From positions 385,810 to 449,809 of the forward strand of contig CALYLW010000496.1 in NCBI GenBank assembly GCA_944989445.1: a DNA stretch of 64,000 bases, written 5' to 3'. The position numbers and the translations under genes were made by a program. The stretch is from Ampullaceana balthica (Eukaryota; Mollusca; Gastropoda; Lymnaeidae). The notes under the pieces are model-generated. The model was not told the origin of the DNA. It was given only the letters and a program-made list of their open reading frames with translations, and ran no database searches. Every line of letters begins with the position of its first letter. Position 1 is the stretch's first letter. Shown piece by piece: positions 62,822-64,000 of the stretch.

Positions 62822-63149
62822 CTAAAAAAGTTAAAATCCTTGTTCGTCATTTGTAGCAATTATTATTACTATTAACAATGAAGCTCTTCATTCTGAACAA
62901 ATAATAATTCAGTCTGAATAATTAGGAAATTAGGACTTCATGGCCAGATAGCAATAACCTCAGTTCAATGGATATTTCAACAAATAATAATTTCATCAGC
63001 TTTTGGTCCATTTAAAATTGTTATAGTTTCTTTTTAAAAACTGAAAGATGTGCACAACAAATAATTGCAATGTAAGAAAGTAATCCTGCTTCTTTTCAGC
63101 ACTCATGTGATGGAAATGTTTAGGAAACCAATCACTTTGTTAAGACAGA

Positions 63150-63735
63150 TTCTTACTGAACACAGCTAAATCACTAGATAATCTTTGTAAGGTTGAATTA
63201 TTGAACACAGCTAAATCACTGGTCAATCTTTGTAAGGTTGAGTTGTTGAACACAGCTAAAACACTTGTTAATCTTTGTAAGGTTGAATTATTGAACACAG
63301 CTAAATCACTTATTAATCTTTGCAAGGTTGAATTATTGAACACAGCTAAAACACTTGTTAATCTTTGTAAGGTTGAATTATTGAACACAGCTAAATCACT
63401 TATTAATCTTTGCAAGGTTGAATTATTGAACACAGCTAAATCACTTATTAATCTTTGTAAGGTTGAATATTGAACACAGCTAAATCACTTATTAATCTTT
63501 GCAAGGTTGAATTATTGAACACAGCTAAATCACTTGTTAATCTTTGTAAGGTTGAATATTGAACACAGCTAAATCACTTGTTAATCTTTGTAAGGTTGAA
63601 TATTGAACACAGCTAAATCACTTGTCAACCTTTGTAAGGTTGAATATTGAACACAGCTAAATCACTTGTCAACCTTTGTAAGGTTGAATATTGAACACAG
63701 CTAAATCACTTGTCAACCTTTGTAAGGTTGAATTG
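63150..63735. repeat. 45-bp minisatellite upstream of exon 1, about 13 copies
   Basis: Unit contains TTGAACACAGCTAAATCACT and AATCTTTGTAAGGTTGAAT. Later copies lose two or three bases. Confidence 0.95.
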
Positions 63736-64000
63736 ACTTTTTAAAAATGAAGCATGTCACTAACTTAATAAATATATTAATTAATCAAATAATCAAGTAT
63801 CAAATAAAAACAGGGTTTTCTCTCTTTTTTCTAAAAAACTTATAACTATGAAGACCTTGCCACTGAAAATAATATTTTCTATATCTTAAAAGATTAACTT
63901 CTAATTTATTTATAAGAGAGATTTATGAGTTCTTTGAAAATTGTATCAACAATTTTTCCAAAGATATAACTAAAAAAAACAACTTTTCTTTGAGGTGCCT

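Overview
The window is animal nuclear DNA. It is AT-rich, contains one intron-rich gene with canonical GT-AG introns, and is full of tRNA-derived SINEs, short DNA transposons with terminal inverted repeats, and minisatellites. The mixture fits an invertebrate, plausibly a mollusc or other lophotrochozoan; the species is inference only. There is no prokaryotic gene organisation.

One gene is recognised. On the minus strand, 32 coding exons can be read from 62821 down to 5112. They join with consistent intron phases into 1401 uninterrupted codons of a DOCK-D (zizimin; DOCK9/10/11) guanine nucleotide exchange factor. In order, the exons encode the conserved N-terminal block, a PH domain (about residues 195-302 of the joined model), a proline-rich insert, the region before DHR1, the DHR1/C2-like domain (about 750-946), and a long armadillo-like middle region. 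The start codon should lie above 64000. The catalytic DHR2 domain should lie below position 1, beyond a 5-kb satellite.

Layout by coordinate: 1-5085 is a 21-bp satellite; 5112-10197 holds exons 32-29 with 29-, 54- and 40-bp arrays; 10198-17288 holds exons 28-27 and a 1.26-kb inverted-repeat element; 17289-20421 holds exons 26-23; 20422-26948 is an exon-poor intron with a 1.8-kb pogo-like element; 26949-35398 holds exons 22-16 with SINEs; 35399-42294 holds a 45-bp array, a 2.1-kb element and exons 15-12; 42295-52698 holds exons 11-5, several arrays and two hAT relics; 52699-58302 holds nested hAT elements and exons 4-2; 58303-64000 holds a LINE tail, a repeat dimer, a hAT element, exon 1 and a 45-bp array.

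The most unusual observation is that many minisatellites are anchored on splice junctions of this gene. At about a dozen junctions the repeat unit contains the end of the neighbouring exon plus its splice donor or acceptor. At four junctions (exons 8, 15, 16 and 25) the unit is a multiple of three (36, 39, 45, 93 bp), has no stop in the exon's own frame, and carries a splice site in nearly every copy. Choosing a different copy would therefore change the protein by whole repeat units. This may be only slippage seeded at exon edges, or a tandem splice-site system; RNA data would decide.
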